Source of the DNA: Flavobacteriales bacterium
GTDB lineage: Bacteria; Bacteroidota; Bacteroidia; Flavobacteriales_F; PHOS-HE28
Assembly: GCA_016704485.1 (NCBI GenBank)
Contig: JADJAA010000001.1
Span: 124,001 to 188,000, forward strand
DNA length: 64,000 bases
Direction: 5' to 3'
A program made the translations under genes and the position numbers. This document shows, one piece after another, positions 34,410 through 43,945 of the stretch (position 1 is the first letter of the stretch; every line of letters begins with the position of its first letter). Under the pieces are notes generated by a model. That model saw only the letters and a list, made by a program, of their open reading frames with translations. It was not told the DNA's origin and did no database searches.

Positions 34410-35684
34410 TCATCGTTCGTTCGCAAAACCGTTGAGCCTATTGTTCCGATGGTAATTATTGAACTCACTGAACATTGCCGTTACATGCCGCGCAACGGTC
34501 CTTGGTGGTGCGAATTCGTCCACGAACCGGTACATGAAGACCTGCATGCGATCGTGCCAACGAACGGAGATGTCCTGAACGATGTTCCCGAAGCGATCAT
34601 CCGGCAATATCTCAACACAACCCGCAGCATGTGCCGTTGGCAAGAGCATATTGGAACCATGCACTCCAACTACAACCTGACTTTGCGCGTATGCATTTAC
34701 CCAAGCCATCTCAACGGTGTCGTTCATATTCCGCGTACGCAGATCTTCAGCAATGGAACCGTAACCGCCAGGTTTTGCCAACCCCACAACAGTGAATTTT
34801 GCTTCGGGTATGCGTTCCAAAATAGCGCGCATGGAGCGTTTGATCATGCGGTCCTGTTTGCAAACGAACCAACGGCGCAACCCCTTGAACGGTCCTAACC
34901 GTCCGAGTGCGCGATAGACGAATTTGCCCGGTCGGGTCGCGAACCACAACCTATCCTCACGAGCGACGAACGTAATGTGTGGTGGACGCTTATCGAACTC
35001 CTGCAACGGGAATGGCTGCACGCCGGTGAACCGTTCAATATCGATCGTGGCGAATTCCGGATGGGCATAGCCGCGCCCTAGATAGACCTCATCATATTGT
35101 TTCAAACGTTCCTGAACGAACGCATCCAACGCTGGATACCAGCCGTGCATTTGTCCCAAGCGCAGACCAACGGACCATACCTCAGCTGTCCCCTTAGGCA
35201 CCAACCACTCGAACATGCGCGGCACGATCACGATCAAGCCGAGATCCGGATAACGCTCCAGGTAATGTGCAGCGTTATACAGCTTCAACAAAACGTGCCC
35301 GTATAGAAAATCCAATGTGTTCAGGATCACCACACGTCGGTGCTCCTTATGCACTTTGCGTTCCACTTTTACGGAATCTTTGGAAGGCGCCAAATAATTC
35401 GTGATCAACGGGTTGTGGATCCAATCCAATTTCTCCTCGGCTTTCACCAAGGCTTTCGTCTGCGTATTAATGGCCATTGGATAGTCCAAGGCAAAACCCA
35501 CGGGCTGATCCTGCAACAGGTCCGAACCGCACTGGGTGCAATGCACATTGGCCATGACATGGATCCCGGGGAACACGGTTCCTTTCACCTCAACATTCTC
35601 ACTATCGCACACAGGGCATTTACCCGGAGCTACAGGTGTAGGATAAAGCGGTACCAAGTGCCTATCGCTTTCGTAATTGCTCAT
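34410..35684 (-). CDS. Unrecognised transferase-like protein with zinc ribbon
   Basis: A 424-residue protein. N-terminal zinc-ribbon with CPVC (Cys23, Cys26) and CTQC (Cys49, Cys52). The middle contains LYNAAHYLERYPDLGLIVIV and a Rossmann-like half (about 290-390) with FTVVGLAKPGGYG and QVVVGVHGSNMLLPTAHAAG followed by CVEILP. The GVHGSNM-LP arrangement resembles the donor-side motif of GT61-type glycosyltransferases, but the match is partial and I do not make a firm call. It sits between the polymerase and the flippase genes, overlapping the latter by 4 bases, which fits a glycan-building role. Confidence 0.55.
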   Translation of the reverse strand: MSNYESDRHLVPLYPTPVAPGKCPVCDSENVEVKGTVFPGIHVMANVHCTQCGSDLLQDQPVGFALDYPMAINTQTKALVKAEEKLDWIHNPLITNYLAPSKDSVKVERKVHKEHRRVVILNTLDFLYGHVLLKLYNAAHYLERYPDLGLIVIVPRMFEWLVPKGTAEVWSVGLRLGQMHGWYPALDAFVQERLKQYDEVYLGRGYAHPEFATIDIERFTGVQPFPLQEFDKRPPHITFVAREDRLWFATRPGKFVYRALGRLGPFKGLRRWFVCKQDRMIKRSMRAILERIPEAKFTVVGLAKPGGYGSIAEDLRTRNMNDTVEMAWVNAYAQSQVVVGVHGSNMLLPTAHAAGCVEILPDDRFGNIVQDISVRWHDRMQVFMYRFVDEFAPPRTVARHVTAMFSEFNNYHRNNRLNGFANER

Positions 35685-37000
35685 GTCACTTTATTGATCT
35701 TCCAGAAACTGACCATGGCCTTCATCATCCAACCGAAGTTAGGTCTTGTGCTCTTAAAGAACAGGTCTAAAACAAATAAGCTTACGAAGAAGGATATGAT
35801 CATGGACCAGATCGCCCCGACCGACATGAACGGAGGGATGAGGACCAGGTTAAGCCCGATGTTCAACGATGCACCAACTACGGCCGTTAACAAGGAATAT
35901 CGGAACAGACTTTCATTTGTAATGAAGCTGGCTTTTGCCACGCCCATATTGGTAAAGAACAACCGGATCGCGAACAACGCGAGCAAGTGACCCGATGCTC
36001 GGAACTCCTCACCGAACAAGAAGACCATCATTGGCTCGGCAACAAAGTACAGCGGTATTGACGTTCCTAGGAAAAGCAGGAACATCAAGCGGTACTGGTT
36101 CAATAAGCGATCGGCATAAAGCGCTTCACTTTGCACTTTGGCCCGCGTTATGGCAGGTGCAAGAGACTTTTGGATGATCACCGGAAGGAACCCAAGTGAT
36201 TCGATCATCTTCAATGCATTGGAATATTGACCGACCTCGATGTTCGCCGCCTTTTCTCCGATCCGCTCTTTCAACACCTCGAAGATCATGACCTGATCGA
36301 TCTTGGCCTGTATGTACAATGCGAGGCCATAGATCACCAAGGGCCAGCTCTGCTTCAAAAGATAACCAGCCATGTGCTTGGTATACTTCCATGCACGCAT
36401 TGCTGCGCCGCTTCGCACGTACATGATGGCATACCCGATGGATAATGCTGCCGTTTCGAGTACATAGATCCAAGCGAACCAGACCAACGGGGCTTCCATG
36501 AACACCAGGATCACCTTTGCGGCTGCACTGATGAAGACCTGGGCCATTTGCACGACCACGGTCTCTTTGCTCCGCACGTTGGCCATGAAGTACCAATCGA
36601 TCACCCCGAATGGACGCAGCAATTCGGCCGCTCCTACGATCACAACAAGAGAAGCTGTTAGGCTGGACATATCACGCACTACCGTTCCGATAATGACCAG
36701 ACACATCAATAACGCAGCACCACCAAGTTTGATCACAGCCGCTGTCCCTAGTAGCTGATCCCTTCTATCCGGACGTTTAACGAGATCGCGTACTACGATC
36801 TCATCCAAGCCCATGGTCGTGAGTGCAAAGAAGATCCCTACAAATCCGGTAGCATAGTTGAGTTGGCCGAAAAGTTCCGGACCCAGGTAGCGTGTAACCA
36901 GTATTCCGGTGAGTAGAACAACGCCCAAACGCACCACGCGTTCAACGAACAACCAAGAGGTGTTGGCGAGGTATTTCTGGAACCCTGCGGTGCGGAGCAT
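35681..37000 (-). CDS. Wzx-like polysaccharide flippase
   Basis: A 439-residue MATE/MOP-superfamily membrane protein with about 12-14 helices. N-terminal KYLANTSWLFVERVVRLGVV, the family start. TRYLGPELFGQLNYATGFVG and IIQKSLAPAITRAKVQ are conserved loop patterns. It should move undecaprenyl-linked repeat units across the inner membrane. Stop/start overlap with the zinc-ribbon gene downstream. Confidence 0.9.
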   Translation of the reverse strand: MLRTAGFQKYLANTSWLFVERVVRLGVVLLTGILVTRYLGPELFGQLNYATGFVGIFFALTTMGLDEIVVRDLVKRPDRRDQLLGTAAVIKLGGAALLMCLVIIGTVVRDMSSLTASLVVIVGAAELLRPFGVIDWYFMANVRSKETVVVQMAQVFISAAAKVILVFMEAPLVWFAWIYVLETAALSIGYAIMYVRSGAAMRAWKYTKHMAGYLLKQSWPLVIYGLALYIQAKIDQVMIFEVLKERIGEKAANIEVGQYSNALKMIESLGFLPVIIQKSLAPAITRAKVQSEALYADRLLNQYRLMFLLFLGTSIPLYFVAEPMMVFLFGEEFRASGHLLALFAIRLFFTNMGVAKASFITNESLFRYSLLTAVVGASLNIGLNLVLIPPFMSVGAIWSMIISFFVSLFVLDLFFKSTRPNFGWMMKAMVSFWKINKVT

Positions 37001-37015
37001 ACGTGGGTGCCGTTC

Positions 37016-39349
37016 CTACTTGGTGTAGTAGCCGTAGCCATCGCCACTGGCTTGTTCCACATCATTGAACAACAGATCGATGTCGGTCATTTTCTTTCCT
37101 TTCACCATCTCATTGATCAACCGCAATGCGCCACGTTTGGTATATCGCTCACGCACAACATAGAGTGTTACGTCCGTATGGCGAGAAATGATCACATATT
37201 CACTGACCAGGCCCATTGGCGATGCGTCTACGATAATGTTATCGTAACGCTTGCGCAACTCAATGAACAACTCCTCCATTTTGGGTAATTCAACCAGTTC
37301 CAATGGGTTCGGAGGAACCGGTCCTGCACTGATCATGTCCATGCCCTGAATGTCCGTCTTCCTAATGATCTCATCCAATCGCGCTTCACCGATCAAATAG
37401 GTCGATAAACCCTTGTTCTCTTCGGTAAGCCCTAACGTTTCGGTAAGTCGTGGCCTGCGCATGTCAGCATCGACCATGATCGTACTCTTACCGCTCAATG
37501 CCATTACCGTGGCAAGGTTCACTGCGCAGAACGTCTTACCCTCACCACTCGTACTGGAAGTGAATCCTACGACCTGGCGTTGTTTACCCGTATTCAAATA
37601 TTGCAAGTTGATCCGTGCGGTCCGGAACGATTCCGCCAGCAACGACTTTGGCTCATCCGGCATAATGCGTTTCCGCTTGCTGGAAGGGATCGTAGCCAGC
37701 ACCGGAATGGATGAAACGCGTTTCAACTGATCCAGGTTCTCAATACTATCATTGAAGAAGTCACGGATCAGCAGGAATCCCAATGGAAGCAGAAGTCCTA
37801 ACATCAACGCCGTGCCGAACACCATTTTTTTGGCCGGCTTGATGGGCTTCCCGCTTGCATTCCGTGCAATATCGATCACGTATTTATCCACTTGATCGCT
37901 GGCAACCGCAATACTCGCCTCATACTTCTTCTCCATCAAATAATTGTAGAGGTCTCCGGTCAATTCAGAAGTGAGCGCAGCGCTGGAAATACTTCCTTCA
38001 GTCCTCCCCATCTTATTCATGCGGAAATTCAACGTTCCCAACCGTTTGCTCAGGTCCGCGATGGTAATATCAGCTTGCTCGACCAATCCTTCCGCAGTAC
38101 TGATCAACGAACCCACGAGGTTACGAATACGGCGCTCCATGGTCACGATCTTCGGATTGCTCTTCACGGTGTTCATGTTCTCGGCCGCCAGGTCCGCAGA
38201 GAGTTTGGTCAGCTCCAGAACAGTACTGTTCAGTACGGCATCATCAATACCGGATGATTGTGGTGCAGGTACGTTGCGGTAGTCCGTATTCGTACGCAAT
38301 TTCGAAAGTATGGACACGCAATACTGTCTCTTTCTAACCCATTGTGAACGCTCATCCTCCAAGCGTGAACGATCATTCAGGATCACGTCAACTGATTGGC
38401 CAACATCAAATACGCCATCCTGCTTTCTGATCTTCTCAACGCTTTCCTGTGATTTCCGCAATGAATCGGAAACGACCCCGATCTGTTCATCGATGAAGTT
38501 GATCGTGGACCGACCCTTTCGCTGGCGACGCAACAGCTCACTTTCAATGAAGGTCTCCACCAACTTATTGAGGTATTGCTTTTCCTTCGCAGTGACCTCA
38601 CCTGTGGTCATCACTTCTACGATGTTACTCTCTTCACTCAGCGCACCGGCTGTTGTTTTGTCCCTGTACTCCGCGACCAACGCGTCCAAACTATTGATCG
38701 TGAAGTACCGTTCCTTATCGTTCCCATAGTTGCGATCCTCAGGGAATTCAATGGTAAAGCTGAGCCCTTCCGCAACGAATGGTTCACCGATCTTGCGTAC
38801 TTCATCCACTTTGTAATCGGCAATGAAGCCCTCCAGTTCGATCTGCTTTTGAACGTTGTACAGCTGTGCGTGCTTTGCTTCTGCCTGCACACGATAGGTA
38901 CCTGCTTCACGGTCCACTTTCACATGAATGGGAAGGCCAAAGACCTGTATGGCGACCGTATCCAACTTCACGAAGAATGGTGGATACTCGAATTTCTGTT
39001 GTGTAAGAAAATCCTTCCGTTCATAATAAGCGATACCGAATTCCAGCCGTTGCATGGTCTTGGTAACATTGGAGACCGAGACCAACTGTGCGATCAGGTC
39101 CTCAATTGCGGAACTATTGTTCATGAGCGCACTGCCTTTAAGGAATTCCTCCTTTGACCCCATTGCACTCTTGTCCTTCTCACTCATCATCACTACGGTC
39201 TTCACCAAGTAGATCTTGGCCGTGGTCTTGATGTAGGCCACTCCTCCGCCTATTGCCAACGCGCATGTAATGAAGAACACCCACCATTTAGAAAGGAGCT
39301 TCTTGAAGATCGCTTGCAGATCGATCGTATCGTTCGCAGATGCACTCAT
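37016..39349 (-). CDS. Wzc-like polysaccharide co-polymerase with tyrosine kinase domain
   Basis: A 777-residue protein: N-terminal membrane helix (about 19-38), a long periplasmic Wzz domain with coiled coil (about 270-430, around DEQIGVVSDSLRKSQESVEK), a second membrane helix (about 510-530, MVFGTALMLGLLLPLGFLLI), then the cytoplasmic BY-kinase domain. Walker A reads TSSTSGEGKTF, Walker A' IMVDADMRRPRL, Walker B NIIVDASP. The C-terminus YGYYTK is a very short tyrosine cluster. It controls chain length and export together with the adjacent Wza-like lipoprotein. Confidence 0.94.
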   Translation of the reverse strand: MSASANDTIDLQAIFKKLLSKWWVFFITCALAIGGGVAYIKTTAKIYLVKTVVMMSEKDKSAMGSKEEFLKGSALMNNSSAIEDLIAQLVSVSNVTKTMQRLEFGIAYYERKDFLTQQKFEYPPFFVKLDTVAIQVFGLPIHVKVDREAGTYRVQAEAKHAQLYNVQKQIELEGFIADYKVDEVRKIGEPFVAEGLSFTIEFPEDRNYGNDKERYFTINSLDALVAEYRDKTTAGALSEESNIVEVMTTGEVTAKEKQYLNKLVETFIESELLRRQRKGRSTINFIDEQIGVVSDSLRKSQESVEKIRKQDGVFDVGQSVDVILNDRSRLEDERSQWVRKRQYCVSILSKLRTNTDYRNVPAPQSSGIDDAVLNSTVLELTKLSADLAAENMNTVKSNPKIVTMERRIRNLVGSLISTAEGLVEQADITIADLSKRLGTLNFRMNKMGRTEGSISSAALTSELTGDLYNYLMEKKYEASIAVASDQVDKYVIDIARNASGKPIKPAKKMVFGTALMLGLLLPLGFLLIRDFFNDSIENLDQLKRVSSIPVLATIPSSKRKRIMPDEPKSLLAESFRTARINLQYLNTGKQRQVVGFTSSTSGEGKTFCAVNLATVMALSGKSTIMVDADMRRPRLTETLGLTEENKGLSTYLIGEARLDEIIRKTDIQGMDMISAGPVPPNPLELVELPKMEELFIELRKRYDNIIVDASPMGLVSEYVIISRHTDVTLYVVRERYTKRGALRLINEMVKGKKMTDIDLLFNDVEQASGDGYGYYTK

Positions 39350-40132
39350 TTACTTGGTATTGTTCTGAATAACCGTGAACACGACCGCAGCAGTGCTCAA
39401 TGTGCTGAGCAGGATCGCGAGAAGTTCCAGGTTCATCCGGCCAGGTCTAGCTTTCAGGGTCGGTACATACACAACGTCGTTCGGTAACAAATAATAATAC
39501 TCACTGCTCAACACATCCGTACTGGAAAGGTCCACATACAGTGCTTGAACACCGCGTTCGCTTTGGCGCATTAAGGTCACATGCGTTTTATCGCCGTATT
39601 CCTTTGGCCCACCAGCCATGGCAAGTGCTTCCAATAAGGTGATCTGATTGTTATACACGAAATAAGCTCCTGGCTGCCCAACTTCGCCCAGAACGCTAAC
39701 GCGGAAGCTGACCAACTTCATGATCAGCGTAGCGTTGGTGAAATACTCATTGATCTTCCGCTGCAAAAGCTCCTGGGCCTCGCCCACAGTAAGCCCTTGG
39801 ACCTTCACTTTACCTACGGTAGGTAGTTGGACCTGACCATTCTTATCCACACTGAAGCCATTCACGTATAACGATGATTCATTCATACCCACAGCAGCAC
39901 CGGCAGATTCAACATTGAAGAACCGACTTGTTGCTTCATCGAGACCAAGCACCCTGATGGAGAGAACATCATTGGACTGAATACGATACTCGAACTTGCG
40001 ATTCTCGAACAACTTGCTTGAGCCCGTGCTCAGCGAACGGTCATTCAGGTAATTGATATTACGCTTACCTACACAGGATCCCAGCATGAGGACCACTAAA
40101 ATTCCAAGGACCCAATTCTTCTTAAATGCCAT
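39350..40132 (-). CDS. Wza-like polysaccharide export lipoprotein
   Basis: A 260-residue protein from ATG 40132 (MAFKKNWVLGILVVLMLGSC); an in-frame start at 40183 precedes the signal sequence and is unlikely. The lipobox LGSC puts the lipid-anchored Cys at about residue 20. The polysaccharide-export (Poly_export) domain contains YRIQSNDVLSIRVLG, and a SLBB-like domain contains RVSVLGEVGQPGAYFV, then LLEALAMAGGPKEYGDK. The C-terminal helix (LLAILLSTLSTAAVVFTVI) crosses the outer membrane as in Wza. It is likely the first gene of the export end of the operon. Confidence 0.93.
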   Translation of the reverse strand: MAFKKNWVLGILVVLMLGSCVGKRNINYLNDRSLSTGSSKLFENRKFEYRIQSNDVLSIRVLGLDEATSRFFNVESAGAAVGMNESSLYVNGFSVDKNGQVQLPTVGKVKVQGLTVGEAQELLQRKINEYFTNATLIMKLVSFRVSVLGEVGQPGAYFVYNNQITLLEALAMAGGPKEYGDKTHVTLMRQSERGVQALYVDLSSTDVLSSEYYYLLPNDVVYVPTLKARPGRMNLELLAILLSTLSTAAVVFTVIQNNTK

Positions 40133-40228
40133 GCTCGATCGATCTATGCGTGGTGGATGTAGTTGGTATGAACCGGTATTCAATTGCTATGTTCCAGCAC
40201 TCCATGAGGCTTCTAACAGAACAACGGC

Positions 40229-40236
40229 CAAAGATA
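40229..40236 (-). promoter_or_regulatory. Candidate -7 box for the polysaccharide export operon
   Basis: The minus strand reads TATCTTTG, a TAnnTTTG match, about 97 bases upstream of the Wza-like start. No TTG sits at -33. It is the best candidate for driving the long minus-strand run 40132 to 31701. Confidence 0.4.
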
Positions 40237-40395
40237 CACGGGGAGCTGCGGTGCAGATAGGATGTATTGCTAATAACACACAATGAAGCGTGTATGAACC
40301 TGCATGAACGTCGAAGGGCCGGTAGATAGTATCCACGTCTCCACCTTAAATGCTGCCTGATGGCATGTGGAGTTCGACCTAGGTCAGCGGAATCA

Positions 40396-40438
40396 AGAAC
40401 GCCGCATTCTCTTACTAATGTAAGGAATGCGGCGTTCT
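40396..40438. terminator. Hairpin terminator downstream of tRNA-Glu
   Basis: A strong stem AGAACGCCGCATTC / GAATGCGGCGTTCT with a further inner stem CTTAC / GTAAG. It lies 6 bases past the 3' end of the tRNA on the minus strand. The T-run after it is weak. Confidence 0.65.
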
Positions 40439-40443
40439 GCCTG

Positions 40444-40515
40444 TAGCCCGTAGGGGAATCGAACCCCTGTTTCATCCGTGAAAGGGACGCGTCCTAACCC
40501 CTAGACGAACGGGCC
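40444..40515 (-). tRNA. tRNA-Glu (anticodon UUC)
   Basis: 72 bases on the minus strand fold as a cloverleaf. The acceptor GGCCCGT pairs with ACGGGCT (one G-U). The D-arm contains CTAGGGGTTAG. The anticodon stem CGTCC / GGATG carries loop CTTTCAC with anticodon TTC. The T-arm is GGGGTTCGATTCCCC. The CCA end is not encoded. It has its own consensus promoter and a downstream hairpin. Confidence 0.95.
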
Positions 40516-40558
40516 ATTAAGTCAATTCCCGCTGCAACGATTTTTTGCAAAGGGACGG

Positions 40559-40588
40559 CAAATGTAGCGAGTTGAAGCGGTTCTACAA
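40559..40588 (-). promoter_or_regulatory. tRNA-Glu promoter (TTG-N19-TAnnTTTG)
   Basis: Minus strand: TTG at 40588-40586, 19 bases, TACATTTG at 40566-40559, followed by CCGTCCC. It lies 43 bases upstream of the mature tRNA 5' end. Confidence 0.85.
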
Positions 40589-40619
40589 ATAACGATACCG
40601 ATTCTTTTTGTCAGAAAAG

Positions 40620-41324
40620 TTAATGCGTGGAGTCCACATCGGCCTGGAACCTGAATCCCAAGCGCTTTCCTGTACTCAATTGTTGGTTCGCATTCAATTC
40701 GTTCATCTCACTGACTGACACTTGGCTTACCTGGTCATAAGGCGGTGCAAGCAGGTCGAATTCCATGACGTAATTGATCACAGCGTACAATAGTTCCTTC
40801 AGTTGCTTCCGATCCAGGACATTCGTCGCAAGATCGTTGTACAAGAACCCCATTTGCCGCTTGCCTTGAACGAAAAAATGCCCGTCCTTGTTCAATAGCA
40901 GACGCGTAACAAGGTAACCGACGTCCCGCTCGCGATTGAATGAGAACGAATCGCTTAGGAAATTATACATGTTCACTACTCCAAAGTAGCCTCGCATTTC
41001 ATCTTCTTCAAGATAGCTGGTCTTCCACAGACTATTGCTTTGATCCAGCCGGAACACATTGGTGTGCATGTGAAAGATCAAGGTATCTCCGGCAACTTTC
41101 AGCTCACAGGATGCACTGCCCTTATCCAAAAAATCGACCACGAGCCGTTCATCCTCCTTGACCGACTCCTTCAGGTCCGTCGCGATCTCATCTAAGACTT
41201 CTTTCATTTCCGCGTACATCTCTTTTGTACGTCGATAAATGTCCTGCTTAACAGCGGCTTTGGTCCGTAATGCCCTTACAACCAAGTCATGTGGGTCCGG
41301 TGCGATCTCTTTCGACTTTTTCAT
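40620..41324 (-). CDS. Conserved hypothetical protein downstream of proS
   Basis: A 234-residue soluble protein from ATG 41324, which shares a base with the proS stop (TGATG). The N-terminal third is helical and charged (TKAAVKQDIYRRTKEMYAEM, VLDEIATDLKESVK). The middle has DTLIFHMHTNVFRLD and YFGVVNMYNFLSDSFSFNRE. The last part has LLYAVINYVMEFDLLAPPY. I do not recognise a named family. Translational coupling to proS suggests co-expression, not shared function. Confidence 0.7.
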   Translation of the reverse strand: MKKSKEIAPDPHDLVVRALRTKAAVKQDIYRRTKEMYAEMKEVLDEIATDLKESVKEDERLVVDFLDKGSASCELKVAGDTLIFHMHTNVFRLDQSNSLWKTSYLEEDEMRGYFGVVNMYNFLSDSFSFNRERDVGYLVTRLLLNKDGHFFVQGKRQMGFLYNDLATNVLDRKQLKELLYAVINYVMEFDLLAPPYDQVSQVSVSEMNELNANQQLSTGKRLGFRFQADVDSTH

Positions 41325-42799
41325 CAGTAAGCGCGAGCAAAAACTACGCGTTGCGTACTTGGTTGGCCCGTAACCATACACTTCCCGGGTTTCCCATCAC
41401 TTTTTAACGGAATAAGGCGGATCGTGGCTTTGGTCTCGTTCTTCACTTTCTCTTCGGTTTCTGGCGTACCATCCCAGTGTGCGTATATGAATCCACCCTT
41501 CTCTATGGCTACTTTGAATTCATCGTATGTATCCACCGCAGTAGTGAACTCTTCGCGCATCGCCAACGCTTTCTGGTAAAGATTGTCCTGGATGCGACCT
41601 AGCAAATGCTCGATCTTTTCCGCTATATCCGTTACCTGCATAACCTGTTTTTCCAACGTGTCGCGACGAGCAACCTCCACGGTTCCATTTTCCATGTCCC
41701 GAGGGCCGATCGCGATACGTATAGGATAACCTTTGAATTCATATTCTGCGAACTTCCATCCGGGTTTCCGCTTGTCATCATCGTCCAACTTCACAGAGAT
41801 CCCCTTGGCCTTAAGCTCGCCGATCATTGGAGCTACATAAGTACGGACCGCCTCCATCTGCTCTTCATTCTTGGCAATAGGTACAATAACCACCTGCACC
41901 GGTGCCAGTTTGGGTGGCAGGACCAACCCATTGTCATCACTATGGGTCATGATCAACGCTCCCATTAACCGCGTACTAACTCCCCAACTTGTTGCCCAAA
42001 CATGCTCTTGCGTATTCTGCTTATTGGTAAAGACCACATCGAAGGCCTTGGCAAAGTTCTGTCCGAGAAAGTGCGAAGTACCCGCTTGCAACGCTTTGCC
42101 GTCCTGCATCATCGCTTCAATGCAATAGGTTTCTTCAGCTCCTGCAAAACGTTCACTAGCGGTTTTCACCCCTTGTAATACCGGCATCGCCAACCACTCC
42201 TCTGCAAATGTGGCATACACTTGCAACATACGTTCGGTCTCCTCGATCGCTTCGGCCTTTGTGGCATGTGCTGTGTGCCCTTCCTGCCATAAGAATTCAG
42301 CGGTACGAAGGAAAAGGCGCGTTCGCATTTCCCAACGAACGACATTGGCCCATTGGTTGATCAACAACGGCAGGTCCCGATAGCTTTTTATCCAGCCACG
42401 ATAGGTGTTCCAAATGATGGCTTCACTTGTTGGTCGTACGATAAGTTCTTCTTCCAACTTGGCCTCCGGATCCACCATCAACTTACCCTTATTGTTCGGA
42501 TCGGCCTTTAGCCGGTAATGCGTAACAACGGCGCACTCCTTGGCAAACCCTTCCGCATTTTTTTCTTCGGCCTCGAACAGGCTTTTAGGCACGAAAATGG
42601 GGAAGTATGCGTTTACATGTCCGGTGTCCTTGAACATTCGATCCAGCGCACTTTGCATCTTCTCCCAAATAGCGTAACCATGTGGCTTGATCACCATACA
42701 ACCTCGCACAGCACTATGCTCGGCCATGTCCGCTTTCAGTACAAGGTCGTTGTACCATTTTGCATAGTCATCCGCTCTTTTAGTAAGATTATCCGCCAT
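41324..42799 (-). CDS. proS: Prolyl-tRNA synthetase, archaeal/eukaryal type
   Basis: Charges tRNA-Pro. 491 residues, the short form without the INS editing domain of the E. coli type. Class II motifs: HGYAIWEKMQSAL, motif 2 as NVVRWEMRTRLFLRTAEFLWQEGHTAH, and a motif-3-like THSDDNGLVLPPKLAP. The anticodon-binding domain (VQVVIVPIAKNEEQ) and the C-terminal zinc-like domain ending VVFARAY are present. ATG at 42799. Downstream gene overlaps by one base. Confidence 0.96.
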   Translation of the reverse strand: MADNLTKRADDYAKWYNDLVLKADMAEHSAVRGCMVIKPHGYAIWEKMQSALDRMFKDTGHVNAYFPIFVPKSLFEAEEKNAEGFAKECAVVTHYRLKADPNNKGKLMVDPEAKLEEELIVRPTSEAIIWNTYRGWIKSYRDLPLLINQWANVVRWEMRTRLFLRTAEFLWQEGHTAHATKAEAIEETERMLQVYATFAEEWLAMPVLQGVKTASERFAGAEETYCIEAMMQDGKALQAGTSHFLGQNFAKAFDVVFTNKQNTQEHVWATSWGVSTRLMGALIMTHSDDNGLVLPPKLAPVQVVIVPIAKNEEQMEAVRTYVAPMIGELKAKGISVKLDDDDKRKPGWKFAEYEFKGYPIRIAIGPRDMENGTVEVARRDTLEKQVMQVTDIAEKIEHLLGRIQDNLYQKALAMREEFTTAVDTYDEFKVAIEKGGFIYAHWDGTPETEEKVKNETKATIRLIPLKSDGKPGKCMVTGQPSTQRVVFARAY

Positions 42800-42904
42800 C
42801 GCCTCTAATGTGGTATTATTTTTGTTCTGTACACCCTGAAATATGGGCGGCTAAAGTACACATCCCGATAACGCGTGGCAGCGTTACACGGGTTTAACAA
42901 CAAG

Positions 42905-43945
42905 ATGAACATGAACACTTCGATCCGGATCTCGCCAGTAGTTGCTCTATTGGCTCTTACTATTGTCTCTTGTGGCAGTATACGCACCGCGAGTGATGTA
43001 CGTGATGATGTGTATTACATGCCGAGCGATGCTCCCCTGACTGCCAGTGTCGCGGATGTGCCTCCAGCACCTGAACCTGCACCCGAGCCTGCACCAAAGA
43101 GTACACCTCCAACTGATGATTATTACAATGCTGAAACGGCCACACAATATGCCCCGAGCAATTATTACGACATGGCCTATAACGACCCATACTACTACAA
43201 TTATGGTCGCTTCGGATTCAACTCTGGCCTGACCGGCTTAGCAGGAAGGACCGGTTATGGTTATGGGCAGAATGGAATGATGATCGGTTTTGGCTACGGT
43301 ACCGGAGTGTACAGCGGTTGGTCCTCAATTCCGTATGGATATGGCGGGTATTATGGAAACGCACATTACGCACCATGGACCTATGATATTGGCTACGGAG
43401 GTTTCGGGGGCTATTATGGAAACCCATACGGTAGCTACTATGGAAACCCATACGGTGGTTATTATGGAAATCCATACGGTGGATATAATGGTGGGTGGGG
43501 ACCTTACTATGGTCCGTATGGTAACGCCTGCCCGTATTATTCACCTGTAATTGTAGGTGGTAGCAGCAGTACCGTGGTAAGCCATCGCCCTGGAATGGGT
43601 GGTAACAGTTCAGGAAATGGTGGAACATCATCGAGACCAGCCAATGAATTCCGGGATCCGATAGGTTTGACCAACCGGGCTGTTGACGAGCGAGGGGTGC
43701 GGTCACAACCTGTTCAAGGTCAACAAACACGTACACCGGACCATTCCAGGATCCGTTATTACGAACCTGAGCGTCAACCGACTACAAGGCCCACGAGGGA
43801 AACCTCACCGCGAACTGCCCCGGCCCGTGAGAACCATGGTACAGAAAGAGCCACACCGTCTCGTAATGACGGCGGCAGTAGAAATAACAATGACTCTGGT
43901 AGCGGTAGTGGTTCCGGCGGAGGTAGCGGCGGACGTCGTCGATGA
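42905..43945 (+). CDS. Gly/Tyr-rich lipoprotein with YYGNPYGG repeats
   Basis: A 346-residue protein from ATG 42905 (MNMNTSIRISPVVALLALTI, then VSCGS), a lipoprotein signal with Cys at about residue 23. It continues with a Pro/Glu stretch (PPAPEPAPEPAPKSTPP), then a Gly/Tyr-rich middle (about 95-220) with tandem 8-residue units YYGNPYGG/S (24-base repeats at about 43410-43497), then a low-complexity Arg/Thr/Ser tail ending in Gly-Ser runs and GGRRR. Probably an unstructured, surface- or envelope-anchored protein. A -7-like TATTTTTG lies at 42817-42824. Overlaps the porin gene by 4 bases. Confidence 0.75.
   Translation: MNMNTSIRISPVVALLALTIVSCGSIRTASDVRDDVYYMPSDAPLTASVADVPPAPEPAPEPAPKSTPPTDDYYNAETATQYAPSNYYDMAYNDPYYYNYGRFGFNSGLTGLAGRTGYGYGQNGMMIGFGYGTGVYSGWSSIPYGYGGYYGNAHYAPWTYDIGYGGFGGYYGNPYGSYYGNPYGGYYGNPYGGYNGGWGPYYGPYGNACPYYSPVIVGGSSSTVVSHRPGMGGNSSGNGGTSSRPANEFRDPIGLTNRAVDERGVRSQPVQGQQTRTPDHSRIRYYEPERQPTTRPTRETSPRTAPARENHGTERATPSRNDGGSRNNNDSGSGSGSGGGSGGRRR

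Noticed and set aside
40384..40443. A second RNA gene next to tRNA-Glu
   Set aside because: The hairpin at 40396-40438 fits a terminator and no second cloverleaf can be drawn.
43410..43497. Possible CRISPR-like regular repeats
   Set aside because: These are contiguous in-frame 24-base coding repeats without spacers.
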